Origin: Aquimarina sp.
Lineage (GTDB): Bacteria > Bacteroidota > Bacteroidia > Flavobacteriales > Flavobacteriaceae
DNA: 11,665 nt
NCBI GenBank assembly: GCA_011524575.1
Contig: WTKB01000085.1
Location: 1-11,665 of the forward strand
Direction: 5' to 3'
Of this stretch, positions 1-7,334 are shown in pieces. Each line of letters opens with the position of its first letter. Within the stretch, counting starts at the first letter, position 1. The position numbers were made by a program, and so were the translations under genes. The notes under the pieces are model-generated. The model saw only the letters and a list, made by a program, of their open reading frames with translations, was not told the DNA's origin and did not search any database.

Positions 1-2
1 TC

Positions 3-1019
3 TTAACAGCTGCTTACTACTCTTTTTCTGTCTATGAAAAAAGAATCCTTTATAGAATTATTGAAGTTTTACAATCTGAAATAAAAGGGAAGAAGCTAAA
101 TTATAAATACTCTATAGATGTAAATTCTACAAAAGATAGGGACTTTACACTTCCTATTAAGTTATTTCTAAAGGATGAAGAAGATCATAATTACGAACGT
201 ATTAAAAAGGCTTTAAATGACCTTAAAAAGAAAGAAATAACTTACGAAGATGATAAGGTGTGGCAACCATTTAGTTTAATCGAAAGACCTAAAATATTGA
301 AATATGAAAGCTTTGTAAAGTTTCGACTTGCTCCAGAGATTTATCATAGCTTTTTAGATTTCTCAAAAGGATTTAGGAAATATGAACTTAAAATAGCTTT
401 TCAATTAGAGAGCACTTATGCTATGCGTTTTTATGAATTATTTTCAGGCAAAGAAAAACAACAAATAAAGTATTCTATTGAAGAATTAAAAAAGATGTTT
501 TGTATTGAAGATAAATATAAAAATCGTCCTTCTGATTTTATTAAACGTATTTTACAGCCATCTAAAAAAGAATTAGACAAAGTATCTCCAATTTCATTTC
601 ATTTTGAACCTTGCAAAACAGGTCGTAAGATTACGCATATTAATTTCAAAGTCTATAAAATTGCAAAGAATGTTGATCCTGATTTAGAAAAGAAAGATTT
701 GCAAAATCAAATGTCTTTACAATGGACATTTAACAAGAATCAAATTGAATATTTAAAGCATCACTTCGATATTACAGAAAAGGGAATTAAAAACAATACT
801 GACACTATTAAAGCATTCTTTGAGCTTTCAGACTGTGAAGATCAACTAAGGAATATTAATAAAATGGTGCGTGAATTTGGTATTACAAATAAAGCAGGTT
901 TCTTTATACAGCAAGCTAAAAAGTTAACTACAGTAGAAGAGAAAGAAGATACAAAACAAAAATTTAATGTATCTGGACTACTTGGAAATCTTGGAAATCA
1001 AAAAAATGTAAGTGAATAG
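3..1019 (+). CDS. Rep_3 (RepB-type) plasmid replication initiator, 5' end outside window
   Basis: Initiators of this family bind iterons at the plasmid origin through two winged-helix domains. The reading frame is open from base 3 with no start codon, so the N-terminus lies left of the window; 338 residues are visible. A GTG at 258 is internal, because conserved sequence runs on upstream of it. The first residues (LTAAYYSFSVYEKRILYRII) match the family's opening helix, where an aromatic residue precedes an E-K-R-I motif. The second winged-helix signature follows: MRFYELF, then IEELKKMF, then FIKRILQPSKKELDKVS, then GRKITHINFKVYK. The C-terminal tail (KKLTTVEEKEDTKQKF onward) is charged and probably flexible. 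Family recognition is by motif only. No iteron array is visible directly downstream, so the origin is probably upstream, outside the window. Confidence 0.9.
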   Translation, partial: LTAAYYSFSVYEKRILYRIIEVLQSEIKGKKLNYKYSIDVNSTKDRDFTLPIKLFLKDEEDHNYERIKKALNDLKKKEITYEDDKVWQPFSLIERPKILKYESFVKFRLAPEIYHSFLDFSKGFRKYELKIAFQLESTYAMRFYELFSGKEKQQIKYSIEELKKMFCIEDKYKNRPSDFIKRILQPSKKELDKVSPISFHFEPCKTGRKITHINFKVYKIAKNVDPDLEKKDLQNQMSLQWTFNKNQIEYLKHHFDITEKGIKNNTDTIKAFFELSDCEDQLRNINKMVREFGITNKAGFFIQQAKKLTTVEEKEDTKQKFNVSGLLGNLGNQKNVSE

Positions 1020-1076
1020 GGGAGTGTAAAAACGTAAAAAACTAAATAAAAAAATTTAACTTTAAACCAAAAAAAT

Positions 1077-1108
1077 AGGGGTGCGAACTTTGCACGGCAA
1101 GCACCCCT
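1077..1108. repeat. GC-rich inverted repeat, terminator-like on minus strand or oriT-like
   Basis: AGGGGTGC (1077-1084) pairs perfectly with GCACCCCT (1101-1108). Inside the loop a second dyad, GTGCGAA/TTTGCAC around 1081-1095, competes for the same bases. On the minus strand the stem is followed by A then seven T, as in an intrinsic terminator, but no minus-strand gene enters from the right. The core CCGTGC...TCGCACC (minus strand) recurs at 7508-7523, so a DNA-level role such as a transfer origin is possible. Which role is correct cannot be decided here. Confidence 0.5.
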
Positions 1109-1298
1109 AATGAAAAAATTTAAAACCTTAATAAAAAATTTAATAAAGTTGTGGGGACAAAAATATCTTTTTCATGGCATTTAATCAAATGCTTTTACTT
1201 CCTTTTCATCTTCAAACTAGATAGTAGTTAATAGCATTCTACAAGCTTTTAACACTTTAAACGACTATTATTTAACATTTTACTAATAGGCAATTACC

Positions 1299-1306
1299 TA
1301 TATTTG
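1299..1306 (+). promoter_or_regulatory. Bacteroidota -7 box (TATATTTG) for the TraO-like gene
   Basis: An exact TAnnTTTG element ends 15 bases before the ATG at 1322, so transcription would start about 10 bases before the start codon and the leader would be very short. No good -33 TTG is present at the expected distance. Confidence 0.5.
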
Positions 1307-1321
1307 CATTTTTAAAAACAG

Positions 1322-1873
1322 ATGAAAAATATATTTTTATCGGTGATTTTAGTAATCATCACAACGGCAGCTCACGCACAATACGAGGCGAGCTTGTCCG
1401 CCTCTGGAGGATACACAGAGGACGGCTGGGGTCTGGCATTAGGCTACAATCAAATTATCAATCAAGCTAAAACGCTGCGCATGAATGGTAAAATACATTA
1501 CAATAATGCTATTGATACAAGTTCGGGGTTTGATATACCCTATACAGGCGTTAATTTTGGTTTGGGTATGGATTACAAGCTAATCAAAACTAAAAGTCGT
1601 AGAGATCGTCTAGCACTGTTTACTGGCGGTGGTTTAACGATAGGTTACGAGGAACTGAACGCAAACAACACAGTATTGGATGATGGGGCAGTAATAGACA
1701 CGGAATCTAAAATGCTATTTGGGGCATTCGTTGGGGCAGAATTAAACTATATACTAAGTAATTACATTTACGCTATTCTAGTGATTAAGGAATTTTACGA
1801 ACCTAACAGCACACTAGGAGATTTCCGCCCTTATTTTGGTGCAGGGGTTAGAGTACGATTATTTGAAAATTAA
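1322..1873 (+). CDS. traO: TraO-like conjugation protein, small outer-membrane beta-barrel
   Basis: This is probably an outer-membrane component of a Bacteroidetes conjugation apparatus. The 183-residue length is typical of TraO proteins from Bacteroides conjugative transposons. Residues 1-19 form a signal peptide with an AHA|Q cleavage site. The mature protein alternates glycine- and aromatic-rich strands (LGYNQII, VNFGLGMDY, FTGGGLTIGYEEL) and ends with FRPYFGAGVRVRLF, a typical final barrel strand. From memory of the family, TraO shares the pattern GYE-x-N, then D-G-A-x-I, then FGA-x-x-G-A-E-L-x-Y-x-L-S, then FRP-x-x-G-x-G-x-R; all of these elements are present in order. The start is the ATG after a signal-peptide-compatible leader. 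The next gene begins 12 bases after the stop, so the two are co-transcribed. A generic porin-family barrel is the alternative. Confidence 0.72.
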   Translation: MKNIFLSVILVIITTAAHAQYEASLSASGGYTEDGWGLALGYNQIINQAKTLRMNGKIHYNNAIDTSSGFDIPYTGVNFGLGMDYKLIKTKSRRDRLALFTGGGLTIGYEELNANNTVLDDGAVIDTESKMLFGAFVGAELNYILSNYIYAILVIKEFYEPNSTLGDFRPYFGAGVRVRLFEN

Positions 1874-1885
1874 AGAGTTAAAACA

Positions 1886-4645
1886 ATGAGAAATACACTA
1901 TTTATACTTGCTTTGTTAGCCCTATTTACAAGCTCCTGTACAAAGGATTTCGAGGGTAAAATTATCACTAATTTTGATTATACAACGGTCTCCAGTTACG
2001 CCCAAAGAGGGCATTTACAAGATACGTTAAACGTAAATTTTGAAGTACAACCAATCCACACTGTTACAAGTGTAAACTATTATTTTAAGTATGAAATCCT
2101 AAAAGGTGAGGGTCATTTTATTGACTATGAAAACAATGTATTAGATACTGATATAGAAGTAGATTTACCTAAAATTGAGTTAAAAAAGTATTTAAAATTT
2201 AACTATCGATTTGTACCAAAATCACTTGGGGAAATTCAAGCAAAGGTGTATTTAAGTGATAATTTCGGGCGTGAACTGGTAGAGCTGATCGACTACACCA
2301 CGGAACATGCAGAATTTAATGCTAATGTTATTAGTCTAAAAAACACTATTGAAGTTGGTACAGAAACTAATATATCTTTAGAAGTCTTAAACACAGACGA
2401 AGATTTAAACTATACCGTATCGTATCGATATGGTGAAAATAGTATAGGAACTGGAGAAGTTAAACTATCAAATACTAACATTTTAGCAAACGACCCAAAG
2501 GAAATAACGGCAATTGAAAAGAAGATATATAACTTTAGTTCTCAGGAAATAGGGCTAAAGGAATTAATCTTTACGTTTAAGGATAGTAACGGTTTTTCGT
2601 TTGAAAAAACGGTATTGATTGATGTTGTAAATTCGCCTTTCACAGTGAATGTAGAGGCTGAGAATTTGGTTTTAGAACAAGGACAAGAAACTGCGGTTTA
2701 TTTAAACCTTGAGGGTTTTAAAAGTGATGTAACATACACATTAACTGAAACTTTCGGAGAAAGTAGTACAAGTAATAAAGGGGTGCTAAAATTGAACGGT
2801 TCACCTGTAGCATTTGGGAAATCAAATACTATCAAAAATGGTACTTATGCTTATACTTTTTCGTCTGAGGAAGTCGGCACAAATGAGATTATATTTAGTG
2901 TCTCTGACGAATACGGACAAATTATAACAGATACGGTAACTATCAATATTACTAATGCAAACTTTCAATTTTCAGGAAGTTCTGAAAATCAAAGTGTATT
3001 TGTAAATCAAGCAAATACGATTAATTTTAATCTATTCGATAATCTAAATACATTATCAAGCTATAATATAATCTATACTCAGATTACAGGGAATGGGGCA
3101 ATTTATGGATTGAGTGCGAATACTCCCCAATCTGTGCAGAAAGGTAACTTTAGCTTTGAATTTACGCCACTTGAAAAAGGTCGTCATACTCTAGAATTTA
3201 CAGTTACAGATCGTTACGGCAATAGTTCAGAACCTGTGCTAATCAATATTACTGCTATTGATTTGGATTTAGATTTTAAAGTAACGGCAACAGCAGAAGT
3301 GCTTACAAAAGAACAAAGCACAGTAACGGTAAACTTACTAGAACAAGGGAACTATGAGGGGGTAACGTATGAATTAAGTTACACATCGAATAACTCAGAT
3401 ATTGTGCTTTATGATGCTATTAATAACTCTCCAGTAAATCAATCTAGTTACTTTAAAATCAATACAGGAACTACAAATTTTTATGCTGTATCGAATGTAG
3501 AGGGTAACTTTGAACTTGAATTTACATTGAGAGATTCTAATGGTCAAATAATCACAGACAATACACGTATTGCTGTGATTGAGAATAAGTACTCCTTTAA
3601 TGCGGTGAGTACACAAACTACTGAACTATTAGGCATTGGAGTACCTGTATATCTTCGTTTAAATGAATTTCCTGTGGTAAATGATACTTATACGGTCTAT
3701 TTTGAAAGTAACGAAAATGGCTATTTCGATTGGAACGGTCAAAAGATCACAAGGGGTCAATCTTTTGAAGTTCAATCAGGAGAAATGCTATTTACGTTTT
3801 ATGGTGAAGAGTACAAGAGCTATACTATAGACTTTTTTGTAAGTGCTAATACATCAGGTGCAGAGGATAAAACAGACGATGTACAAATCGAATTTAAAAA
3901 AGAAGAATTTGAACTAAACAGCTTTTTTGACGATTCCCACATCCAAAAAAAGCAATACGACGAAATATATTATACTATTGAGATTGAGTCTTTATTCGAC
4001 TTAAAAGACGAATACACAATAAGTTACCATTTTACAGATAGTGAAGATCATGGTTATATGAGAGCTGGTACAGGAACTCGTTACGAACCAGAAGAACTTA
4101 TCAAAATTGACGAAGAACAAAAACAAATTCGTTTAGCACTACAAGTAACCGATAGTGAAGATTTTACAATAGTTTTCACGGTATCCAATAAAAGCGGAGA
4201 GGTTAGGACTACAAGCCATACACATGATATTTACAAGCTCCCCGTTGCATGGGGTAAAATAGAGCCTGATAGTCGAGATCAAGGGGGGATAAAAGGTAAT
4301 GAGTACAATACTAAATTTGTAATTACTGAACCATTTGACAATAAATATTGCGAAGCATTCAATGGGTCTAATATGAATCAAATTAAGTTAAATTGGTTTG
4401 ATAAGAATGGAAACGAACATACTCGCTTTTTTGATTTTCCAGACGATTTTGGGAGAATAGATAGAGGCGAACAGTATGGAGAATTTAACGACCCTAAACG
4501 TTATTACTATTATACTTATTTAGAGGCTAAATGGTATGAACAAAAAGGAAGTAGGATACACCATAGTAGTGAATCTGATTTCTTTGTAACTGTTATAGAT
4601 TCAGAAGGCATAAGCTCTAATGAATACAATGGAACACAGAATTAA
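1886..4645 (+). CDS. Large multi-repeat lipoprotein with TraQ-like Ig-type domains
   Basis: This 919-residue lipoprotein is probably anchored in the outer membrane and surface-exposed. Residues 1-18 are a lipoprotein signal ending FTSSC, and the TKDFE that follows Cys18 resembles the acidic/lysine export signal of Bacteroidota surface lipoproteins. About seven repeats of 100-115 residues follow (near 28-143, 144-251, 252-358, 359-462, 463-570, 570-674 and 675-786). Most end in a beta-strand plus a D-x-x-G turn: LSDNFGRE, FKDSNGFS, VSDEYGQI, VTDRYGNS, LRDSNGQI. This layout resembles single-domain TraQ (DUF3872) of Bacteroides conjugation loci, which also follows TraO. Residues 787-919 form a different C-terminal domain rich in Tyr and Trp. 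TraQ proteins are usually about 150 residues, so the expansion is unusual. An adhesin-like or mating-pair role is inference; a generic Ig-repeat lipoprotein remains possible. Confidence 0.65.
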   Translation: MRNTLFILALLALFTSSCTKDFEGKIITNFDYTTVSSYAQRGHLQDTLNVNFEVQPIHTVTSVNYYFKYEILKGEGHFIDYENNVLDTDIEVDLPKIELKKYLKFNYRFVPKSLGEIQAKVYLSDNFGRELVELIDYTTEHAEFNANVISLKNTIEVGTETNISLEVLNTDEDLNYTVSYRYGENSIGTGEVKLSNTNILANDPKEITAIEKKIYNFSSQEIGLKELIFTFKDSNGFSFEKTVLIDVVNSPFTVNVEAENLVLEQGQETAVYLNLEGFKSDVTYTLTETFGESSTSNKGVLKLNGSPVAFGKSNTIKNGTYAYTFSSEEVGTNEIIFSVSDEYGQIITDTVTINITNANFQFSGSSENQSVFVNQANTINFNLFDNLNTLSSYNIIYTQITGNGAIYGLSANTPQSVQKGNFSFEFTPLEKGRHTLEFTVTDRYGNSSEPVLINITAIDLDLDFKVTATAEVLTKEQSTVTVNLLEQGNYEGVTYELSYTSNNSDIVLYDAINNSPVNQSSYFKINTGTTNFYAVSNVEGNFELEFTLRDSNGQIITDNTRIAVIENKYSFNAVSTQTTELLGIGVPVYLRLNEFPVVNDTYTVYFESNENGYFDWNGQKITRGQSFEVQSGEMLFTFYGEEYKSYTIDFFVSANTSGAEDKTDDVQIEFKKEEFELNSFFDDSHIQKKQYDEIYYTIEIESLFDLKDEYTISYHFTDSEDHGYMRAGTGTRYEPEELIKIDEEQKQIRLALQVTDSEDFTIVFTVSNKSGEVRTTSHTHDIYKLPVAWGKIEPDSRDQGGIKGNEYNTKFVITEPFDNKYCEAFNGSNMNQIKLNWFDKNGNEHTRFFDFPDDFGRIDRGEQYGEFNDPKRYYYYTYLEAKWYEQKGSRIHHSSESDFFVTVIDSEGISSNEYNGTQN

Positions 4646-4662
4646 TATGTAAAAGCTTCTAT

Positions 4663-4702
4663 AAAAAAAAGAGGACTTGCAAATTGCAAGCCCTCTTTTT
4701 TT
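4663..4702. terminator. Bidirectional intrinsic terminator between convergent operons
   Basis: A stem of GAGG plus CTTGC pairs with GCAAG plus CCTC (one A/C mismatch, loop AAATT). It is flanked by eight A on the left and seven T on the right, so it can end transcripts from both the TraO/TraQ-like genes and the convergent partition operon. Confidence 0.92.
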
Positions 4703-4707
4703 GTATT

Positions 4708-5304
4708 CTAGTTAACTAACTGTCTTATATACTCCCTATAATCCATTTCGGTTTGAAAATCTATATTCCTTAATATTAATTTAACGACTTGATTTTCTTC
4801 TTGATTATCTGTGTAACTTATTGTTAGTACTATTGCAGAATTAACAGATTTATAAAGTACCATTTTCATATTTGAGTAATTAAGATGTTTGAGTATAACA
4901 TCTAAACCACCAGTAAATTCTACAAATGTACCTTGAATTAGTTTTACTGTTCCTATTTCTTCTTGCCCTGTTTGGCAAGCTTCTAAATACTGTGCTGATA
5001 TTTTAGAATCGACTACATAGGTACTATTTACAAATGTAATTTGATGACTGAAACACCCATTTTCAATATTCCTATTATTACGTAATTCTTCTTGTATTAC
5101 AAATTCATTTTTTACTCCATCTAAATCTAAATCTAAACCATCCTCTGCGTAAATTTCTGAGACAAAAAAAGTATTACTGTTAATATTCGTTTCAAAATCT
5201 ACAGGATTTTGAAAGGCTGGAAAGTCGTCCTCGTTATCAGGATCACAAGAGCTTGTAAATAGTGTAATAGATGCTAATAGTATGTATTTAATTAAATTCT
5301 TCAT
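4708..5304 (-). CDS. Putative lipoprotein of unknown family
   Basis: This is a 198-residue protein with a lipoprotein signal (residues 1-20, ending LFTSSC). The DPDNEDD stretch after the lipidated Cys20 is acidic, like a Bacteroidota surface-export signal. A D-L-D-L-D-G segment near residue 58 could bind a metal ion. Two further cysteines (in NGCFSH and LEACQT) could form a disulfide. No family was recognised. It is the last gene of the partition operon, starting 13 bases after the preceding small lipoprotein gene, and it ends just before the bidirectional terminator. The same FTSSC lipobox occurs in the large lipoprotein at 1886. A surface role such as entry exclusion would fit but is speculation. 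Confidence 0.75.
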   Translation of the reverse strand: MKNLIKYILLASITLFTSSCDPDNEDDFPAFQNPVDFETNINSNTFFVSEIYAEDGLDLDLDGVKNEFVIQEELRNNRNIENGCFSHQITFVNSTYVVDSKISAQYLEACQTGQEEIGTVKLIQGTFVEFTGGLDVILKHLNYSNMKMVLYKSVNSAIVLTISYTDNQEENQVVKLILRNIDFQTEMDYREYIRQLVN

Positions 5305-5317
5305 TTTCTTGTATAAA

Positions 5318-5482
5318 TTATTGTTGGTCTTGCTGCCACATTTCTTGCTGTAGCTCTATTTCTATTTCTTGTCTATCTTGATGTAGTATTTCTTCTCGTT
5401 TATCTTGGATAGGATTGTGATACGAACTCTTGCAAGATACTAAAGAAAAGAAGAGTAGGAGAAAGGGGGGTATTTTTTTCAT
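5318..5482 (-). CDS. Small 54-residue lipoprotein
   Basis: The ORF runs from an ATG at 5482 to TAA at 5318-5320. Residues 1-16 are a hydrophobic signal (MKKIPPFLLLFFSLVSC) with a canonical lipobox and Cys17. The mature peptide of about 38 residues is highly charged and Gln/Glu-rich and looks like a single helix or coiled coil (EEILHQDRQEIEIELQQE). The start codon directly abuts the stop of the 72-residue gene, and the next lipoprotein gene starts 13 bases downstream, which indicates translational coupling in one operon. Small lipoproteins of this kind include entry-exclusion and lysis proteins, but nothing here settles the function. Confidence 0.7.
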   Translation of the reverse strand: MKKIPPFLLLFFSLVSCKSSYHNPIQDKREEILHQDRQEIEIELQQEMWQQDQQ

Positions 5483-5701
5483 TTATAAAAAGTTGCAATG
5501 TTCCACTTGTTGCTTCTTTTCTCCATGACCAATGTAGAATAGCCCAAGCTCTCGATTATACTCTCCAGTATGATATTTTTTGTTTTCGTCACTATACTTG
5601 TCTTTTAGAACTTGTATTTGTTCTAATGTATCTGCGTGATCTCTCACGTGATACATACATTTGTATTCCTTACTTTCGTAAAGAATGATATACTTTTTCA
5701 T
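5483..5701 (-). CDS. Hypothetical 72-residue protein in partition operon
   Basis: I do not recognise the family. The protein begins MKKYIILYES and is charged, with several tyrosines and histidines (CMYHVRDHADT, GLFYIGHGEKKQQ), two cysteines, and no signal peptide or membrane segment, so it is probably a small cytoplasmic alpha/beta protein. It begins three bases after the stop of the ribbon-helix-helix gene, and its own stop touches the start of the small lipoprotein gene. This tight packing supports a real gene. Confidence 0.65.
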   Translation of the reverse strand: MKKYIILYESKEYKCMYHVRDHADTLEQIQVLKDKYSDENKKYHTGEYNRELGLFYIGHGEKKQQVEHCNFL

Positions 5702-5704
5702 GTC

Positions 5705-5962
5705 TTAAGTGTATTCTATTTTTTTATTCTTAGCTAACAGCTCTACAGCCTCTCCAAAGCAATCAGAAATAGTGTATTTCCTCTTTTGTAACTTCTGTGT
5801 TAGCAGAATTTTATTAAACAATTCAATGTCTTTTTTTTTCAAATAAAGGGTCTTGTATTCCTTTTCTTCCTCTTTATTTAGTTGCTTTTTTGGTTCATTA
5901 TTAGTACTTTTTCTATTCGTTTTATTTTTACTATTACCTGATAATAAATCGTCTAAACTCAT
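5705..5962 (-). CDS. Probable ribbon-helix-helix partition protein (ParB/ParG-like partner of ParA)
   Basis: This is an 85-residue protein. Residues 1-35 are polar and probably disordered (KNKTNRKSTNNEPKKQLNKEEE). Residues 36-80 fit a ribbon-helix-helix fold: a short strand (YKTLYLKK), a helix (DIELFNKILLTQKLQ), a turn, and a second helix (ISDCFGEAVELLAKN). Small type Ib ParA proteins usually pair with such a dimeric DNA-binding protein, whose flexible N-terminus stimulates the ATPase. It follows parA by 33 bases, and a palindromic site overlaps the parA stop just upstream (5996-6010). It probably binds the repeated AT-rich dyads as centromere and operator. The assignment rests on position and predicted fold. 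Confidence 0.7.
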   Translation of the reverse strand: MSLDDLLSGNSKNKTNRKSTNNEPKKQLNKEEEKEYKTLYLKKKDIELFNKILLTQKLQKRKYTISDCFGEAVELLAKNKKIEYT

Positions 5963-5995
5963 ATAATAATTTTATTTAATTTATAATTTTATATG

Positions 5996-6010
5996 TTAAA
6001 TAAGTTTATT
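5996..6010. promoter_or_regulatory. Candidate partition-protein binding site at the parA 3' end
   Basis: TTAAATAAGTTTATT lies across the last codons and stop of parA and matches the core of the dyads upstream of parA. It sits directly before the gene for the ribbon-helix-helix protein. Confidence 0.4.
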
Positions 6011-6739
6011 TTTAATTTCTTCACACAAATTAGTATAGTCTATAGCTGCACTAGATTTGGGGTCAAAATCAAACACACTTTTATTATAGTATTGTGATTT
6101 TTCGACTGCGGTATTTTTTCTAATCTTAGTTTCAAATAAAGCCGTTTGCCAATTGTTCTTTTTTATCTCTTCTAAGATAGATTTTGAAATAGTCAAATTT
6201 TCAGAATATTGACAAATGAGTATTCCTAATATTGATAACTTAGGATTTATACTCTCTCTTACCTTGATTATAAAATCTAACATTTTATCAATTCCTTTCA
6301 TAGAAAAAGAATCTGCTTTGATTGGTATGATTATATGATCGGAGGTTGAAAGTGCATTAATCGTAATTAAATTAATGTCGGGCGGACAATCTATAATACA
6401 ATAATTATATTTGTCTTGACAATCTTGTAAAGCTCCACCCAAAATTTTCTCTCTGGAGAGTTCATTTTGTATCTTTAAATCTATACCCGCAAAATCAATA
6501 TTTGCAGGTATCAGATCTAAATTTTCTTTTACTGGTACAATTTCAAAGTCGTTTTTTAAAAACAAATCTTCTATTGTTGTACTGGGTTCTGTTACTCCTA
6601 AATTATCAGATAAGTTACCTTGTTTATCTAAATCAATTGCTAATATTTTATTTGAATTTGAAAGGTAAGAAGCGATATTTAAAGCTGTAGTTGTCTTTCC
6701 AACGCCTCCCTTTTGATTTATTATTGAAATAGTTATCAT
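5996..6739 (-). CDS. parA: ParA-family partition ATPase (type Ib, no N-terminal HTH)
   Basis: This ATPase binds the nucleoid and moves or positions plasmid copies with its DNA-binding partner. At 247 residues it matches the short ParA type that lacks an N-terminal operator-binding domain. The deviant Walker A motif KGGVGKTT lies at 10-17 with the signature Lys10. The A' motif DLDKQGN is at 36-42, and Walker B (CIIDCPPD) is at 114-121. The ATG at 6739 directly precedes the conserved N-terminal strand (MITISIINQ), so the start is secure. Four minus-strand genes follow in the same operon. The promoter region upstream contains AT-rich dyads, so autoregulation by the downstream ribbon-helix-helix protein is likely. 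Confidence 0.93.
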   Translation of the reverse strand: MITISIINQKGGVGKTTTALNIASYLSNSNKILAIDLDKQGNLSDNLGVTEPSTTIEDLFLKNDFEIVPVKENLDLIPANIDFAGIDLKIQNELSREKILGGALQDCQDKYNYCIIDCPPDINLITINALSTSDHIIIPIKADSFSMKGIDKMLDFIIKVRESINPKLSILGILICQYSENLTISKSILEEIKKNNWQTALFETKIRKNTAVEKSQYYNKSVFDFDPKSSAAIDYTNLCEEIKNKLI

Positions 6740-6749
6740 TATTTTTTAA

Positions 6750-6810
6750 TATATAAGTTTTTATACTAAATAAGTTTATTAAACAAATATATTAAATAAG
6801 TTTATTTAAT
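6750..6810. repeat. AT-rich dyad cluster upstream of parA (candidate operator/centromere)
   Basis: Three related dyads are centred on GT at 6757-6758 (degenerate), 6774-6775 (AATAA-GT-TTATT) and 6800-6801. The last is perfect: ATTAAATAAGTTTATTTAAT (6791-6810), with 9-bp arms. Spacings are 17 and 26 bases. The perfect copy overlaps the start of the parA -7 box, and the middle copy sits where the transcript should begin, which suits autorepression by the ParA partner. Confidence 0.6.
6784..6791 (-). promoter_or_regulatory. -7 box (TATATTTG) of the parA operon
   Basis: An exact TAnnTTTG element lies on the minus strand, 45 bases before the parA ATG, embedded between two of the dyads. A clear -33 TTG is missing. 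Confidence 0.5.
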
Positions 6811-6829
6811 GTAAAAAGTGGTTTAAAGT

Positions 6830-6860
6830 TTGGTAAATCACCAAAAGATGATTATATTTG
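6830..6860 (+). promoter_or_regulatory. Bacteroidota promoter for the 42-residue gene
   Basis: TTG at 6830-6832 and TATATTTG at 6853-6860 are 20 bases apart, close to the Bacteroidota -33/-7 consensus. The start codon follows 26 bases downstream. Confidence 0.65.
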
Positions 6861-6886
6861 TAGTGTTCAATTTTAATTAGTAAATC

Positions 6887-7015
6887 ATGATTTTAACCGA
6901 AAAAGAAAAAGACCTAATTCAAACAATTAGAAACTTTAGAAACACCTATCCAAAGTCAATTAATCTAGAAATGTACATCAATAGATTGTTAGCTGAATTA
7001 ATGGATGACGAATAA
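6887..7015 (+). CDS. Small 42-residue acidic helical protein
   Basis: The ORF runs from an ATG at 6887 to TAA at 7013-7015. The product (MILTEKEKDLIQTIRNFRN, ending LLAELMDDE) is predicted helical with no signal or membrane segment. Similar short peptides accompany small regulatory genes in Bacteroidota mobile elements, but I cannot name a family. A well-formed promoter precedes it, and a DUF5053-like gene follows after a hairpin with a 48-base gap, so the two probably share a transcript that ends at 7335-7370. Confidence 0.6.
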   Translation: MILTEKEKDLIQTIRNFRNTYPKSINLEMYINRLLAELMDDE

Positions 7016-7025
7016 AAATTAATCT

Positions 7026-7047
7026 GCTCCCCTATAAATAGGGGAGC
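7026..7047 (+). repeat. Perfect hairpin between the two small genes
   Basis: GCTCCCCTAT (7026-7035) and ATAGGGGAGC (7038-7047) pair perfectly around AA. No T tract follows on the plus strand, so it is not a normal terminator. It lies 16 bases before the next start codon and may protect the mRNA end, act as an attenuator, or affect translation of the downstream gene. Confidence 0.6.
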
Positions 7048-7063
7048 TAAAAAACATAAATTT

Positions 7064-7297
7064 ATGAGTACTTTACAAGAAAAAACAACGGTTAAAAATT
7101 TAGTGTCTGATATTATCGTAGATGTAGTTTGGGCAAACATTTCTAAAAAATACTTTGGTAGATCCCGATCATGGATATATCATAAATTTGAGGGTAGAGA
7201 CAGTAAAGGAGGATTTACAGAAGATGAAAGATTAAACTTAAAAGAAGCTTTAAAAGACTTAGCAAAGCGGATTGATGCCTGTGCAGAAAAACTTTAA
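7064..7297 (+). CDS. DUF5053-like small protein
   Basis: This 77-residue protein resembles the DUF5053 family found in Bacteroidota phages and mobile elements. The recognisable part is WANISKKYFGRSRSWIYHKF, which looks like a helix-turn-helix with an S-R-S-W recognition segment, followed by FTEDERLNLKEALKDLAKRI, the family's C-terminal helix pattern. The function is unknown; a small DNA-binding or accessory role is suggested by the helix-turn-helix-like segment. It is the last gene of the plus-strand operon that begins at 6887. Confidence 0.72.
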   Translation: MSTLQEKTTVKNLVSDIIVDVVWANISKKYFGRSRSWIYHKFEGRDSKGGFTEDERLNLKEALKDLAKRIDACAEKL

Positions 7298-7334
7298 ATA
7301 TCGGCTCTAAGATCATGTCTTAATTTTGAACACT

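Larger units (their letters stand above)
1020..1321. other. Intergenic region after rep with one strong hairpin
   Basis: These 302 bases contain no convincing gene. They hold an 8-bp GC-rich hairpin at 1077-1108, a 24-codon ORF at 1110-1184 (ATG to TAA; lysine-rich, starting MKKFKTLIKNLIKLW) that I regard as doubtful, and a -7 promoter box at 1299-1306 for the downstream gene. The rest is AT-rich without repeats that I could find. Confidence 0.5.

Noticed and set aside
258..1019. A complete 253-residue Rep protein starting at GTG 258
   Set aside because: The same frame is open back to base 3 and encodes the conserved N-terminal winged-helix start, so this is a truncated gene at the window edge.
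1110..1184. 24-codon lysine-rich ORF after the rep hairpin
   Set aside because: It has no recognisable promoter or homologue known to me, and AT-rich DNA easily yields such short basic ORFs.
3395..3616. 73-residue minus-strand ORF, and a similar one at 4139-4381
   Set aside because: Both lie antisense inside the large lipoprotein gene and have no independent support.
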